Origin: Deltaproteobacteria bacterium
Lineage (GTDB): Bacteria > Bdellovibrionota > UBA1018 > UBA923
Length of the DNA: 10,775 bases
Assembly: GCA_016194795.1 (NCBI GenBank)
Contig: JACQAX010000187.1
Coordinates: 1 to 10,775 of the forward strand
Direction of reading: 5' to 3'
Numbering within the stretch: the first letter of the stretch is position 1; each line of letters begins with the position of its first letter. The translations under genes and the position numbers were made by a program. The notes under the pieces were generated by a model, which saw nothing but the letters and a program-made list of their open reading frames with translations, had not been told where the DNA came from and did not search any database. Of this stretch, positions 1-6,514 are shown piece after piece.

Positions 1-717
1 GTCGCCCGTGAAGAACAGGGCTTCGGTCGGGCCGGCGGTCTCGCTGCCGCGGCCGGGGATGATCGCCATCCAGGTGTCGTCGAAGCCGGTGTTGCCGCCG
101 GGGGCGGGCTGCCAGGCGATCTCGCCGGTTCCGAGCAGCGGGCCGTCGGCGTGGATGATGATGCGGTCGACCCCGGGCTCGTCGCTCGCCCCACGCAGGT
201 CGCCCGGAATGTAAAACGATTGCATCGGCTGGGCCGCGTCGTTCTGCGAATCGTTCACCATGATGATCTCGTTGGAGGCGGCGAACGGGTCGCCGACGTC
301 GGTCGCCGACCCCGAGAGAGCTTTCATATAGTGCCGGTTGATCTTGTAGAGCAGCGCCTTCTTCGAGATCGGCGCGGGGATGAACTCGTGGACGCCCATC
401 TCCATCCAGCGCTCGAGCTGCACGGCCCAGTGCTCGGCGATGAGGATCAGGCGCACCGAGGGGTCGCGCGTCTGCTCGCCGCGCGCGGTATTGATTCGTC
501 GCAGGTTTTCGAGCAGCTCGAAGGTTTGCTGGTAGCTCTGCTCGTCGACGATCGAGAGCACGAGCGCCGAGGGGCGTGCCGCCACGGCCAGGCGGAGGAT
601 GTCGGTGTCCATGGGCAGCATGTGGACGTAAAAGCTCTCCTCGTTATTGAGCTCGCCGATGGCGCGCGAGAGGCTGGGGGCGAGCGGCATGCTGATCAGC
701 AGCGGGATCGATGGCAT
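1..717 (-). CDS. Degenerate receiver-domain protein, partial (C-terminus beyond left edge)
   Basis: An open minus-strand frame of 239 codons starts at ATG 717 and reaches the left edge without a stop. An in-frame TAG at 724-726 lies just upstream, so no longer start with ATG is possible. Residues 1 to about 125 have the alternating strand/helix pattern of a response-regulator receiver: a hydrophobic strand SALVLSIVDE where the phospho-acceptor Asp should be, then VRLILIAEH, then a GVHEFIPAPIS segment matching the usual G-A-x-x-Y-L-x-K-P region. The conserved Lys is replaced by Ala and the phospho-Asp is not evident, so this looks like a pseudo-receiver that does not use normal phosphorylation. 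Residues 125-239 form a second region (FYIPGDLRG, RIIIHADGPLLGTGEIAW) that I do not recognise. It is divergent from a canonical receiver gene 31 bp away, so the two may work in one pathway (inference). Confidence 0.8.
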   Translation of the reverse strand, partial: MPSIPLLISMPLAPSLSRAIGELNNEESFYVHMLPMDTDILRLAVAARPSALVLSIVDEQSYQQTFELLENLRRINTARGEQTRDPSVRLILIAEHWAVQLERWMEMGVHEFIPAPISKKALLYKINRHYMKALSGSATDVGDPFAASNEIIMVNDSQNDAAQPMQSFYIPGDLRGASDEPGVDRIIIHADGPLLGTGEIAWQPAPGGNTGFDDTWMAIIPGRGSETAGPTEALFFTGD

Positions 718-725
718 CTCGGGCT

Positions 726-731
726 ATTATC
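726..731 (-). promoter_or_regulatory. Candidate -10 box for the pseudo-receiver gene
   Basis: On the minus strand GATAAT (5 of 6 to TATAAT) ends 8 nt before the ATG at 717. No Shine-Dalgarno sequence lies between. Transcription starting the usual distance downstream would begin at or next to the start codon, giving a leaderless mRNA. No convincing -35 was found. Confidence 0.35.
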
Positions 732-734
732 GCC

Positions 735-740
735 TAAAAT
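735..740 (+). promoter_or_regulatory. Candidate -10 box for the CheY-like gene
   Basis: TAAAAT (5 of 6 to consensus) ends 8 nt before the ATG at 749. An AGGGAG purine run at 742-747 is only 1 nt from the ATG, too close for a normal ribosome binding site, so a leaderless start is possible. ATGGCA 18 nt upstream matches TTGACA at 4 of 6 positions. This box and the opposing GATAAT lie within 15 bp, making a compact divergent promoter. Confidence 0.35.
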
Positions 741-748
741 CAGGGAGC

Positions 749-1150
749 ATGCCCGGCCATAATATCCAGTTCCTGCTCGTCGACCCTGACGTCTATGCGC
801 ACCCGCTCGTCCACGAGAGCATCTCGAGCCTCGGCCTCGGGCGCGTGATGGGCGTGGCCAACCTGCGCGAGGCGCTCATCGCTCTCGGCACGGGTGCCGT
901 GCATTTCGTGATCTGCGACTGGTCGGCCGACCCGGGCCCGGAGCTGGGGTTTCTCAAGCTCATGAAGAGCCAGGAGGCGTATCGCTTCATCCCTTTCTTG
1001 ATGACGGCCTGGCCTCAGAAAAACGAGAATGACCGGGTTCGGCGGGCGGCGCTGGGCGGAGCGGATGGATACCTCTTGAAACCCTATGATTCCGAACAGC
1101 TGAGCAAGGCTATCGAGGACGTCCTGTCCCGCTATCCCACGCTCACCTGA
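749..1150 (+). CDS. Single-domain response regulator receiver (CheY-like)
   Basis: A 133-residue protein that is essentially one receiver domain with no output domain. Visible landmarks are the acidic pocket VDPD (Asp12, Asp14), the phospho-acceptor Asp57 in VICDWSADPG, the switch Thr86 in FLMTAW, and Lys111 in GGADGYLLKPY with the aromatic switch Tyr108. It should accept phosphate from a histidine kinase and signal by protein contact, as CheY or DivK types do; the kinase is not in this window. I chose ATG 749 because the receiver fold begins at IQFLLVDPD right after it. The upstream in-frame start at 647 would add 34 residues encoded inside the opposite-strand gene. The protein ends at a TGA at 1148-1150. 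Confidence 0.85.
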   Translation: MPGHNIQFLLVDPDVYAHPLVHESISSLGLGRVMGVANLREALIALGTGAVHFVICDWSADPGPELGFLKLMKSQEAYRFIPFLMTAWPQKNENDRVRRAALGGADGYLLKPYDSEQLSKAIEDVLSRYPTLT

Positions 1151-1162
1151 GCGAATCCTGAC

Positions 1163-1189
1163 TTGAACGCTTGAGTATATTTTGATACG
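1163..1189 (+). promoter_or_regulatory. Weak candidate promoter for the exported-protein gene
   Basis: TTGAAC at 1163-1168 and GATACG at 1184-1189 are spaced 15 bp apart, in an AT-rich island (GTATATTTTGATAC) unusual for this DNA. GATACG ends 8 nt before the ATG at 1198, and no Shine-Dalgarno sequence is present. The same GATACGC string occurs ahead of the lipase gene on the minus strand (6510-6516). Confidence 0.3.
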
Positions 1190-1197
1190 CCCCGTCC

Positions 1198-1776
1198 ATG
1201 AAAAATCTCGCAGCCTTGCTCCTTCTCGTCCTTTGTTTCACGGCCAACGCGAGCGAGCTTGCCGACGCCAATCGCGCCGCCGTCGCGCAGGTGCTCTCCG
1301 GGCTCTCGTCGAGCTCGCGCGAGGGAAAGATCGAAGCCGACTATCTCGCGCTCCAGCTCGACAGGTTCGCGTCGCGCTTCGTGAAGCCCGGCCCGTTCTG
1401 CCTCGAGCTGCGCGAAGGCTGCTTCACGCGGCGCCAGCTCGGCTACCGCGCCGGCGAGCACTACGCGCTCGGGCGCTTCAGGAACCTGCCCAAGATCGGG
1501 ATCTACGTGCCGATGGTCGAGGCACGCTATCCGACGTTCGAGGCCCTCGAGAAGGCGCGCCGGATACTCGAGCGCAACGGCACCGACGAGCTCACGCTGA
1601 TGTACGCGATCGAAGCGCAGGAGCAGCTCGCGCTCGTTTATCTCGAAGACTACGCCAAGAAGAACCCGCCGCGCGCCGCGCGCGACGAGGGCTCGCTCCA
1701 TTACTCGTACTCGTGGCAGGTGAACGAGGACGGCGACGTCGTCCAAGTCGAAGCCGTTTGGGGCGACGGTGACTGA
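1198..1776 (+). CDS. Exported protein of unknown function
   Basis: A 192-residue protein. Residues 1-18 are a clear Sec signal peptide (MKNLAALLLLVLCFTANA, then SE), predicting export to the periplasm or beyond. The signal sequence contains Cys13 but no lipobox. The mature part is mostly predicted helix, with two cysteines eight residues apart (Cys68 and Cys75, in GPFCLELREGCF) that could form a disulfide. A charged helical stretch (TFEALEKARRILERNGTDE...) precedes a C-terminal segment SYSWQVNEDGDVVQVEAVW. I recognise no family. The start is fixed by the signal peptide directly after ATG 1198. Its last 8 nt overlap the next gene, so the two are probably co-translated. Confidence 0.75.
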   Translation: MKNLAALLLLVLCFTANASELADANRAAVAQVLSGLSSSSREGKIEADYLALQLDRFASRFVKPGPFCLELREGCFTRRQLGYRAGEHYALGRFRNLPKIGIYVPMVEARYPTFEALEKARRILERNGTDELTLMYAIEAQEQLALVYLEDYAKKNPPRAARDEGSLHYSYSWQVNEDGDVVQVEAVWGDGD

Positions 1777-2182
1777 GAGCTACCGGCGACGGATCTCGGC
1801 GCTGCTCGCGGGCCTCGTGGCGCTCGACGCCACGCTCACCGTCGTCGCGTTCGGCTTTCCGCAGCTTTGGTTCGACGTCTTTCACGGCGAGCCGTACGTC
1901 GACCCTCAGGGGCTGCTCAAGCGCACGGCCGCCTCGTGGCTGGCCTTCGCCGCGTGCCAGGCGCTCGCGCTCTTTCGCTGGCGCTCGAGCCCTTATCTGC
2001 TCGTGCTCGTCGCCGGAGCGCGTTTTGGCGACGTGCTCACCGACTGGACGTACGTCGGCGTGAGCCACCAGCTCACGCCGATCGGAAAAGTCCTCCTTCT
2101 GTCGGCCTCGCCGATGAACCTCGTCGCGGGACTGGTGCTGCTTGCCGCGTACCGCTCGGCTATCGAGGCCGGCAAAAGCTAG
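1769..2182 (+). CDS. Small four-helix membrane protein, unknown function
   Basis: A 137-residue protein starting at GTG 1769, overlapping the preceding stop by 8 nt, an arrangement typical of translational coupling. GGGG at 1760-1763 could act as a ribosome binding site. Four hydrophobic segments are visible, at about residues 11-32, 52-70, 74-90 and 107-128. The loop after the first helix is WFDVFHGEPYVDPQG, and there is a polar DVLTDWTYVGVSHQLTP stretch between helices 3 and 4. The overall pattern resembles small DoxX-like or other four-helix inner-membrane proteins, but I cannot assign a family. Pairing with an exported upstream partner suggests an envelope function (inference). The stop is TAG 2180-2182. 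Confidence 0.7.
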   Translation: MTESYRRRISALLAGLVALDATLTVVAFGFPQLWFDVFHGEPYVDPQGLLKRTAASWLAFAACQALALFRWRSSPYLLVLVAGARFGDVLTDWTYVGVSHQLTPIGKVLLLSASPMNLVAGLVLLAAYRSAIEAGKS

Positions 2183-2254
2183 GAAAAAAAATACCGGCAT
2201 CCTCCGGGGCTCCGCAGCTTGTGGGACGGACCGCCCGGGCATAAGCTTTTCATA

Positions 2255-3181
2255 ATGGAACCGACGACCGAAAAACCGCAGCGGGCGACCGGGCTTGCCG
2301 CCCCGCGGGGCTGGTTCACCACCTCCGACGGCGTGCGCCTGGGCTACCGCACGGGCGGCAACCCCGACGGCCCGCCGATGCTTTTTTGCTACGGGCTGAT
2401 GTGCAGCTCGTTCCATTTCACCTATCAATGGGAGCATTTCGCGAGCCGCTATCGGCTGCTCATGCTCGACTACCGTGGCCACCACGAGTCCGAATTCCCG
2501 GTGGCGATCACCACCCTGAGCTTTCCCCGCCTCGCCGATGACCTCGGAGAGTTTCTCGAGCACCTCGGCGAGCGGCGCCCGGTGCACCTCGTCGGCCACT
2601 CGATGGGCGTGAACGTCGCGCTCGAGCTCTACGAGCGCGACGCGCGCCGGGTTCGCTCGCTCACCCTGATGGCCGGTGGCGCGACCTTTCCGGTGCGGGG
2701 ACGAGTGGGACGCCAGCGCGTGGCGTTTCTCAACGCCATGATGAAGGTGATCGACGGCATGTTCCCCCGGCTCGCCGACGCGATCTGGCGCATCCAGGCG
2801 CGCGCGCCCGGCGCCGAGCACTTCGCGGGGCTGGTGGGCTTCAACACCAAGCTCTCCAAGCCCGACGACATCCGGCGCGTCGTCGAGCTGATGTCGGGCT
2901 TCTCGCCGCGCGTCTTCGCGCAGCTGCTCGGCGAGTACATCCGCCACGACCGCACCGACACCTTGCCCAGGATCGCCGCGCCCACGCTGATCCTCTCGGG
3001 CGAGAAGGACGTCGCCGTGCCGCCGTTCTTCCAGGAGCAGCTTTACTTCAAGATCCCGGGCAGCGAGCTCGTCTCGATCGACGGCGGCAGCCACTGCCCG
3101 CAGTTCGACCGGCCCGGCGAGGTGAACGCCGCGATGGAAAGCTTTCTCGAGACCCATGGCGCCGAGCTGCGCGTATTTTGA
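2255..3181 (+). CDS. Alpha/beta hydrolase fold enzyme
   Basis: A 308-residue protein with the full catalytic triad of the alpha/beta hydrolase superfamily: nucleophile Ser116 in VGHSMG, Asp252 in LSGEKDVAVP and His280 in DGGSHCPQF. LMLDYRGHHES (residues 70-79) corresponds to the usual strand 4 'DxRGxGxS' motif, and FCYGLMCSSFHF sits at the oxyanion-hole loop, with CYG in place of the common HG. A cap region spans about residues 140-220. There is no signal peptide, so it is probably cytoplasmic. The substrate cannot be told; relatives include esterases, enol-lactonases and haloperoxidase-like hydrolases. I chose ATG 2255 over an in-frame TTG at 2219 because of the better codon and the CATAAG hexamer 9 nt upstream. 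Its last 26 nt overlap rlmC in another frame. Confidence 0.85.
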   Translation: MEPTTEKPQRATGLAAPRGWFTTSDGVRLGYRTGGNPDGPPMLFCYGLMCSSFHFTYQWEHFASRYRLLMLDYRGHHESEFPVAITTLSFPRLADDLGEFLEHLGERRPVHLVGHSMGVNVALELYERDARRVRSLTLMAGGATFPVRGRVGRQRVAFLNAMMKVIDGMFPRLADAIWRIQARAPGAEHFAGLVGFNTKLSKPDDIRRVVELMSGFSPRVFAQLLGEYIRHDRTDTLPRIAAPTLILSGEKDVAVPPFFQEQLYFKIPGSELVSIDGGSHCPQFDRPGEVNAAMESFLETHGAELRVF

Positions 3182-4307
3182 CCGCGGCGAGTGCCGCTCC
3201 TGCTCGCTGCTCGCGCTGCCCGCGCGCGAGCGCTCGGCCTCGAAGCTCTCGCGTTTCACGCGGGACGCGCGGGCGGCGCTCGGCGACGTCCCGATAAGCG
3301 CGCTCTGGGAGCCGCCGCGCGCCTTCGGCTCGCGCACCAAGGCCAAGCTCGCCGTCAGCGGCAGCATGAGAAATGCCGTGATCGGCCTGCCCGACGGCGC
3401 GAGCGGCGAGTCGGCCTCGCTGCTCGACTGTCCGCTGCACGCGCCCCGGCTCAACGAGGTGCTGCGCTTCGTGAAAGGCGCGATCACCGAGTTCAAGCTG
3501 GCGCCGTATCACGTCGAGCGCCGCCAGGGCGAGCTCAAGGGGATCATCTTGAAGTGCAACGAGGACGCGTCGCAAGTGCTCGCGCGCTTCGTGCTGCGTT
3601 CGCCCGAGGCGCTGCCGAGGGTGAGGCGCGCCGCTCGCGCGCTCGTCGAGCGGCTCCCGTTCGTCCGCGTCGTGAGCGCCAACATCCAGCCGCTTCCCGC
3701 GGCGCTGCTCGAAGGCGGCGACGAAATCGTACTGACCGAAGAGAGGTTTCTCTGGGAAAGGTACGGCGACGTGCTGCTCGCGTTCCAGCCCCAGTCGTTC
3801 TCGCAGGTGACGCACGCGACGGCCGAGGCGCTCTACCGGCATGTCGCCGGCGTCTTGAGCGGGAGCGGCGCTCGCTCGCTGCTCGATCTGTTCTGCGGGG
3901 TGGGGGGCTTCTCGCTCACGGCCGCCGGCGGGATGGAGTGGGGCCTGGGCGTCGAGCTTTCCGAGAACGCCATCGAGTGCGCGCGCCTCGGCGCGGCCGA
4001 GAACGGCGCAACGCAGCTCGCGTTCGAGAGCGGCGACGTCGAGGCGTTTCTCGCCCGCTATTCCGGAAAAAAGCCCGACGCCGTCGTCGTCAACCCGCCG
4101 CGCCGCGGGCTTTCGCCCGCGATCGTCGAGGGCATCAAGGCGCTGCGCCCCGGCCTGATCGCGTACTCGAGCTGCAACCCCGAGACGCTTCTGCGCGATC
4201 TCCGGCTCTTTGCGCCCGCCTATCGGGTGGCGAGCCTCGCGCCGTTCGACATGTTTCCGCTGACCGAGCATCTCGAGGCGGTGGCCACTCTCGCGCGCAC
4301 CGTGTAA
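3156..4307 (+). CDS. rlmC: 23S rRNA (uracil747-C5)-methyltransferase RlmC
   Basis: A 383-residue SAM-dependent RNA m5U methyltransferase. The opening MAPSCAYFDRGECRSC closely resembles E. coli RlmC (MQCALYDAGRCRSC) and supplies three of the four iron-sulfur ligands (Cys5, Cys13, Cys16), with Cys92 in LLDCPLH as the fourth. There is no TRAM domain, as in RlmC and unlike RlmD. NIQPLPAALLEG and the RPQSF-like FQPQSFSQ match the RlmC middle region. SAM motif I is LLDLFCGVGGFSL (from about residue 241), NPPRRG begins near 313, catalytic Cys340 is in AYSSCNPETL, and the general base Glu374 is in TEHLE, 34 residues after the Cys as in TrmA-type enzymes. Length fits the 375-residue E. coli protein. 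It starts inside the end of the hydrolase gene, suggesting co-transcription. Confidence 0.93.
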   Translation: MAPSCAYFDRGECRSCSLLALPARERSASKLSRFTRDARAALGDVPISALWEPPRAFGSRTKAKLAVSGSMRNAVIGLPDGASGESASLLDCPLHAPRLNEVLRFVKGAITEFKLAPYHVERRQGELKGIILKCNEDASQVLARFVLRSPEALPRVRRAARALVERLPFVRVVSANIQPLPAALLEGGDEIVLTEERFLWERYGDVLLAFQPQSFSQVTHATAEALYRHVAGVLSGSGARSLLDLFCGVGGFSLTAAGGMEWGLGVELSENAIECARLGAAENGATQLAFESGDVEAFLARYSGKKPDAVVVNPPRRGLSPAIVEGIKALRPGLIAYSSCNPETLLRDLRLFAPAYRVASLAPFDMFPLTEHLEAVATLARTV

Positions 4308-4310
4308 TCT
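4282..4310 (+). promoter_or_regulatory. Candidate promoter for the barrel-protein gene, inside the end of rlmC
   Basis: TGGCCA (4 of 6 to TTGACA) and TAATCT are separated by exactly 17 bp. TAATCT includes the rlmC stop codon and ends 6 nt before ATG 4317. The purine run TGAGGA directly abuts the ATG, so it is badly placed as a Shine-Dalgarno site. Confidence 0.35.
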
Positions 4311-4316
4311 TGAGGA

Positions 4317-5708
4317 ATGACGCCCACGAAAGTGCGCCACAGCTTGATTGCGATCTTCCTGCTCGCGGCGGCCACGGCGCTCGCACCCGGGGCCGCGCGC
4401 GCCGACGAGGGCCTGCCCGGCCTGCGCGGCCACTGGGCGGTGTCTGACGACGGGCTCCCCTCGATCAAGCCCTATCGGCCGCAGTGGACGTGGCGCAATC
4501 CGCCGGGCGAGATGATCGAGTCTCCGGCGCTCCGGGTGACCTTCGACCTCGGGCTTCCCGAGGGGTGGAGCGTCGTGTCGGCCAAGGCGGGCTCGGGAGG
4601 CGAGGTGCTGCGCACGTCGGTGCCGGCCCCCGGCGTTTCGCGGCTCGAGGCGGAGCTTTTCGCCGACGCGATCGCGGTGAGCTACGCTTTCAAGACGCCG
4701 AAAGGCCCGCTTGCCGCCCAGCTCGAGATCAAGCCCCTCTACCACAGCGCTTTTATTCTCTCGCGGCACGGTTGCCCGCAGTATCGGGTGACGGCTGACG
4801 AAAAGGTCGGCCAGGGCACGCATCTTTTTCTCGCCTATGGCTGTCAGGAGCTGGGCGGCGGCGTCACTCGCCTCACGCTCACCCGAAGCCAGGACGCGTC
4901 GTGGACCGACCGCAAGGGGATCGGTTTCGCGACCCGCCTCACGCGTCCGCTGGACGGCTCGCGCCAGGTCGTCGGGCGCGTCGCCGTGCGCGCCGAAAAC
5001 GGCCACACCGCCGACTACGAGATCGAGTACCTGGGCAACGAGCAGTCAGTGCTCGACGGCCTCGAGCTGCGGCCTCGCTTTTTTCTCGTCCGCGAGAACG
5101 TCGTCGACCTTTCGAACAACAACCAGGACCTGGCGCTCGGCACCTCGGTCGCCGAGGAGCTCGAGGTCCGCTTCGGCCGGACGTGGCGGCGGCGCTGGAC
5201 GGTCTTTGGATATGGCGACCTCATCCACGTCGCCTTTCCCGGGACGGCCGCCGGCCGCGTGATCAAGCAGGAGTCGACGCTCGCGCTCGGCGCCGGAGTC
5301 GGCGTGCGCTACGACGTCTCGTCGCGCCTCGGCTTCAGCTACGACCTGGGCTATATGCAGCAGCAGATCTACCATGGGCTGCCGGCGCTGATCGAGGCGG
5401 CCGACCAGACGGGACTGGCGCGGATGCGCCTGGGCGTCGCTTACGACTGGATCGTGCGCGGCGAGCTCGCCTCGAACGTCGAGGCGCACGTGGGCTATCT
5501 CCTGCCCCGGGTGAACGTGGGCTATTCGGTGAACTCGAGCTGGCTCTACGGCCTGCGGCTCGGCTACAGAGGCTCGCTTCAACCCGTACCGGGGTCGCGC
5601 CCGTTCGGCGGCGGGCTCTTCGTCGAGCGGGCGTTCAAGCACGTGACCGTGAGCGAGCAGAGCGAGACGTTCGTCGGGATCGACTTTCGGTTCGGCTTTT
5701 ACTGGTGA
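4317..5708 (+). CDS. Predicted outer-membrane beta-barrel protein with periplasmic N-terminal domain
   Basis: A 463-residue protein with an N-terminal Sec signal (residues 1-29, hydrophobic core LIAIFLLAAATALA, cleavage likely after AARA). Residues 30-225 are beta-rich and include two cysteines (153 and 176) in HGCPQY and AYGCQEL, which could form a periplasmic disulfide. From about residue 245 to the end come repeated alternating amphipathic strands with aromatic girdles (LRPRFFLVREN, RRRWTVFGYGDLIHV, LGVRYDV-like turns, RLGVAYDW, AHVGYLLPRVNVGYSV, YGLRLGYRG). The chain ends in DFRFGFYW, a terminal aromatic typical of the beta-signal recognised by the BAM complex. About 10 strands fit. I do not recognise a named family; it could be a small channel, adhesin base or enzyme-like barrel. 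It is separated by only 16 bp from the convergent lipase gene. Confidence 0.75.
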   Translation: MTPTKVRHSLIAIFLLAAATALAPGAARADEGLPGLRGHWAVSDDGLPSIKPYRPQWTWRNPPGEMIESPALRVTFDLGLPEGWSVVSAKAGSGGEVLRTSVPAPGVSRLEAELFADAIAVSYAFKTPKGPLAAQLEIKPLYHSAFILSRHGCPQYRVTADEKVGQGTHLFLAYGCQELGGGVTRLTLTRSQDASWTDRKGIGFATRLTRPLDGSRQVVGRVAVRAENGHTADYEIEYLGNEQSVLDGLELRPRFFLVRENVVDLSNNNQDLALGTSVAEELEVRFGRTWRRRWTVFGYGDLIHVAFPGTAAGRVIKQESTLALGAGVGVRYDVSSRLGFSYDLGYMQQQIYHGLPALIEAADQTGLARMRLGVAYDWIVRGELASNVEAHVGYLLPRVNVGYSVNSSWLYGLRLGYRGSLQPVPGSRPFGGGLFVERAFKHVTVSEQSETFVGIDFRFGFYW

Positions 5709-5724
5709 GCCTCAGTCAGGCCGG

Positions 5725-6495
5725 TCAGAAGCCTTCGCGCTTCAGGCGCTCGAAGATCTCGGAGTAGAATTTCAGGTAGTCGAGGCCTCGCGAGCGCCCG
5801 AGGAACTGCCCGATCTGGGCGTAGTGGTCGCCGTAGTGCGTGCAGATGTGCGTGCCGAACTTGGCCGAGTGCTCCGAGACGAAGCCGTCGTTCTCGCCCT
5901 CGTAGCGAGTGATGATCCGGTGGGGCACCCAGAAAAGCGGCAGCGCGTTCGTGACCACCGGCGTGCGAATCACGCTCGTGGCGCTGAAGTACCCCACGCT
6001 CGGCATCATCGGAGCCACCGTGGGCATCTGCTCGGCGCAGAACTTCGAGGTGATCTGCTGGTACGGCCTCGCCGAGTTGCCGATCGGCGCGAGCAGAAAA
6101 TCCATCGCGTGGAAGGTCGAGTCGGGCACGAGACCCAGGATGATGTCGGCGACCACCGTGCCTCTGTTGGGCGCGCCGATCGTGGTCACGCTCGCCACCC
6201 GCTCGGTGAAGCCGAAGTTCGCGGCGAGGTAGCGCGCGTCCAGGCCCCCGAAGCTGTGGGAGACGAGGTTCACCTGGCCTTCGGGAAGCGCGGCCTGGAT
6301 CTGCTCTTTCAGCTGGCGCGCGCGCGTCTCCATCGTGTGGAAGGGCGTGAGGTTCGGGATCAGCACCTCGTTGCCGGCTTCACGCAGAAGCGCGGGCAGG
6401 CCGTGGAAGTAGTCGAACGGGCCATAGCTGCTGCGTCCCCCGAGGCCGTGGACGAGAACGACAGGGTGTTTCAGCTTGAGTGGATGGGTGGTCAT
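5725..6495 (-). CDS. Triacylglycerol lipase-like alpha/beta hydrolase
   Basis: A 256-residue protein resembling family I (Pseudomonas/Burkholderia type) lipases. It opens with HPVVLVHGLGG (oxyanion hole), has the nucleophile Ser81 in NLVSHSFGGLDARYLA, then VTTIGAPNRGT, which matches the family's TTIGTPHRGS. The acid Asp203 lies in ENDGFVSEHSAKFG (compare NDGLVS) and His224 in HYGDHYAQIGQ, 21 residues later as in LipA-type enzymes. The elbow is S-H-S-F-G instead of the usual G-H-S-Q-G. No signal peptide is visible, unlike secreted lipases, so it may act inside the cell or be exported another way. The start at ATG 6495 is preceded by AACAGG, a modest ribosome binding site. It follows the crotonase gene by 19 nt in the same direction, so they likely share an mRNA. 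Ester substrates are expected; chain length is unknown. Confidence 0.87.
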   Translation of the reverse strand: MTTHPLKLKHPVVLVHGLGGRSSYGPFDYFHGLPALLREAGNEVLIPNLTPFHTMETRARQLKEQIQAALPEGQVNLVSHSFGGLDARYLAANFGFTERVASVTTIGAPNRGTVVADIILGLVPDSTFHAMDFLLAPIGNSARPYQQITSKFCAEQMPTVAPMMPSVGYFSATSVIRTPVVTNALPLFWVPHRIITRYEGENDGFVSEHSAKFGTHICTHYGDHYAQIGQFLGRSRGLDYLKFYSEIFERLKREGF

Positions 6496-6514
6496 AACCT
6501 GTTCAAAAAGCGTA

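Noticed and set aside
151..762. Plus-strand 203-codon frame at the left end
   Set aside because: It is antisense to the receiver-like gene, whose translation shows a coherent fold; the plus frame is low-complexity shadow sequence.
2168..2198. GCCGG ... CCGGC inverted repeat around an A-rich stretch after the membrane-protein gene
   Set aside because: The stem is only 5 bp with a 21-nt loop and no T-tract, so it is not a credible terminator.
1592..5006. Very long antisense open frames (over 600 codons) on the minus strand across the hydrolase, rlmC and barrel genes
   Set aside because: They are opposite strongly recognisable plus-strand genes, are rich in Arg, Ala, Glu and His as expected for G+C-driven shadow frames, and show no domain motifs.
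5733..5755. CTTCGCGC / GCGCTCGAAG hairpin near the end of the lipase gene, between convergent genes
   Set aside because: It lies inside the lipase coding sequence, has a bulge and no T-tract on either side; likely a by-product of codon use.
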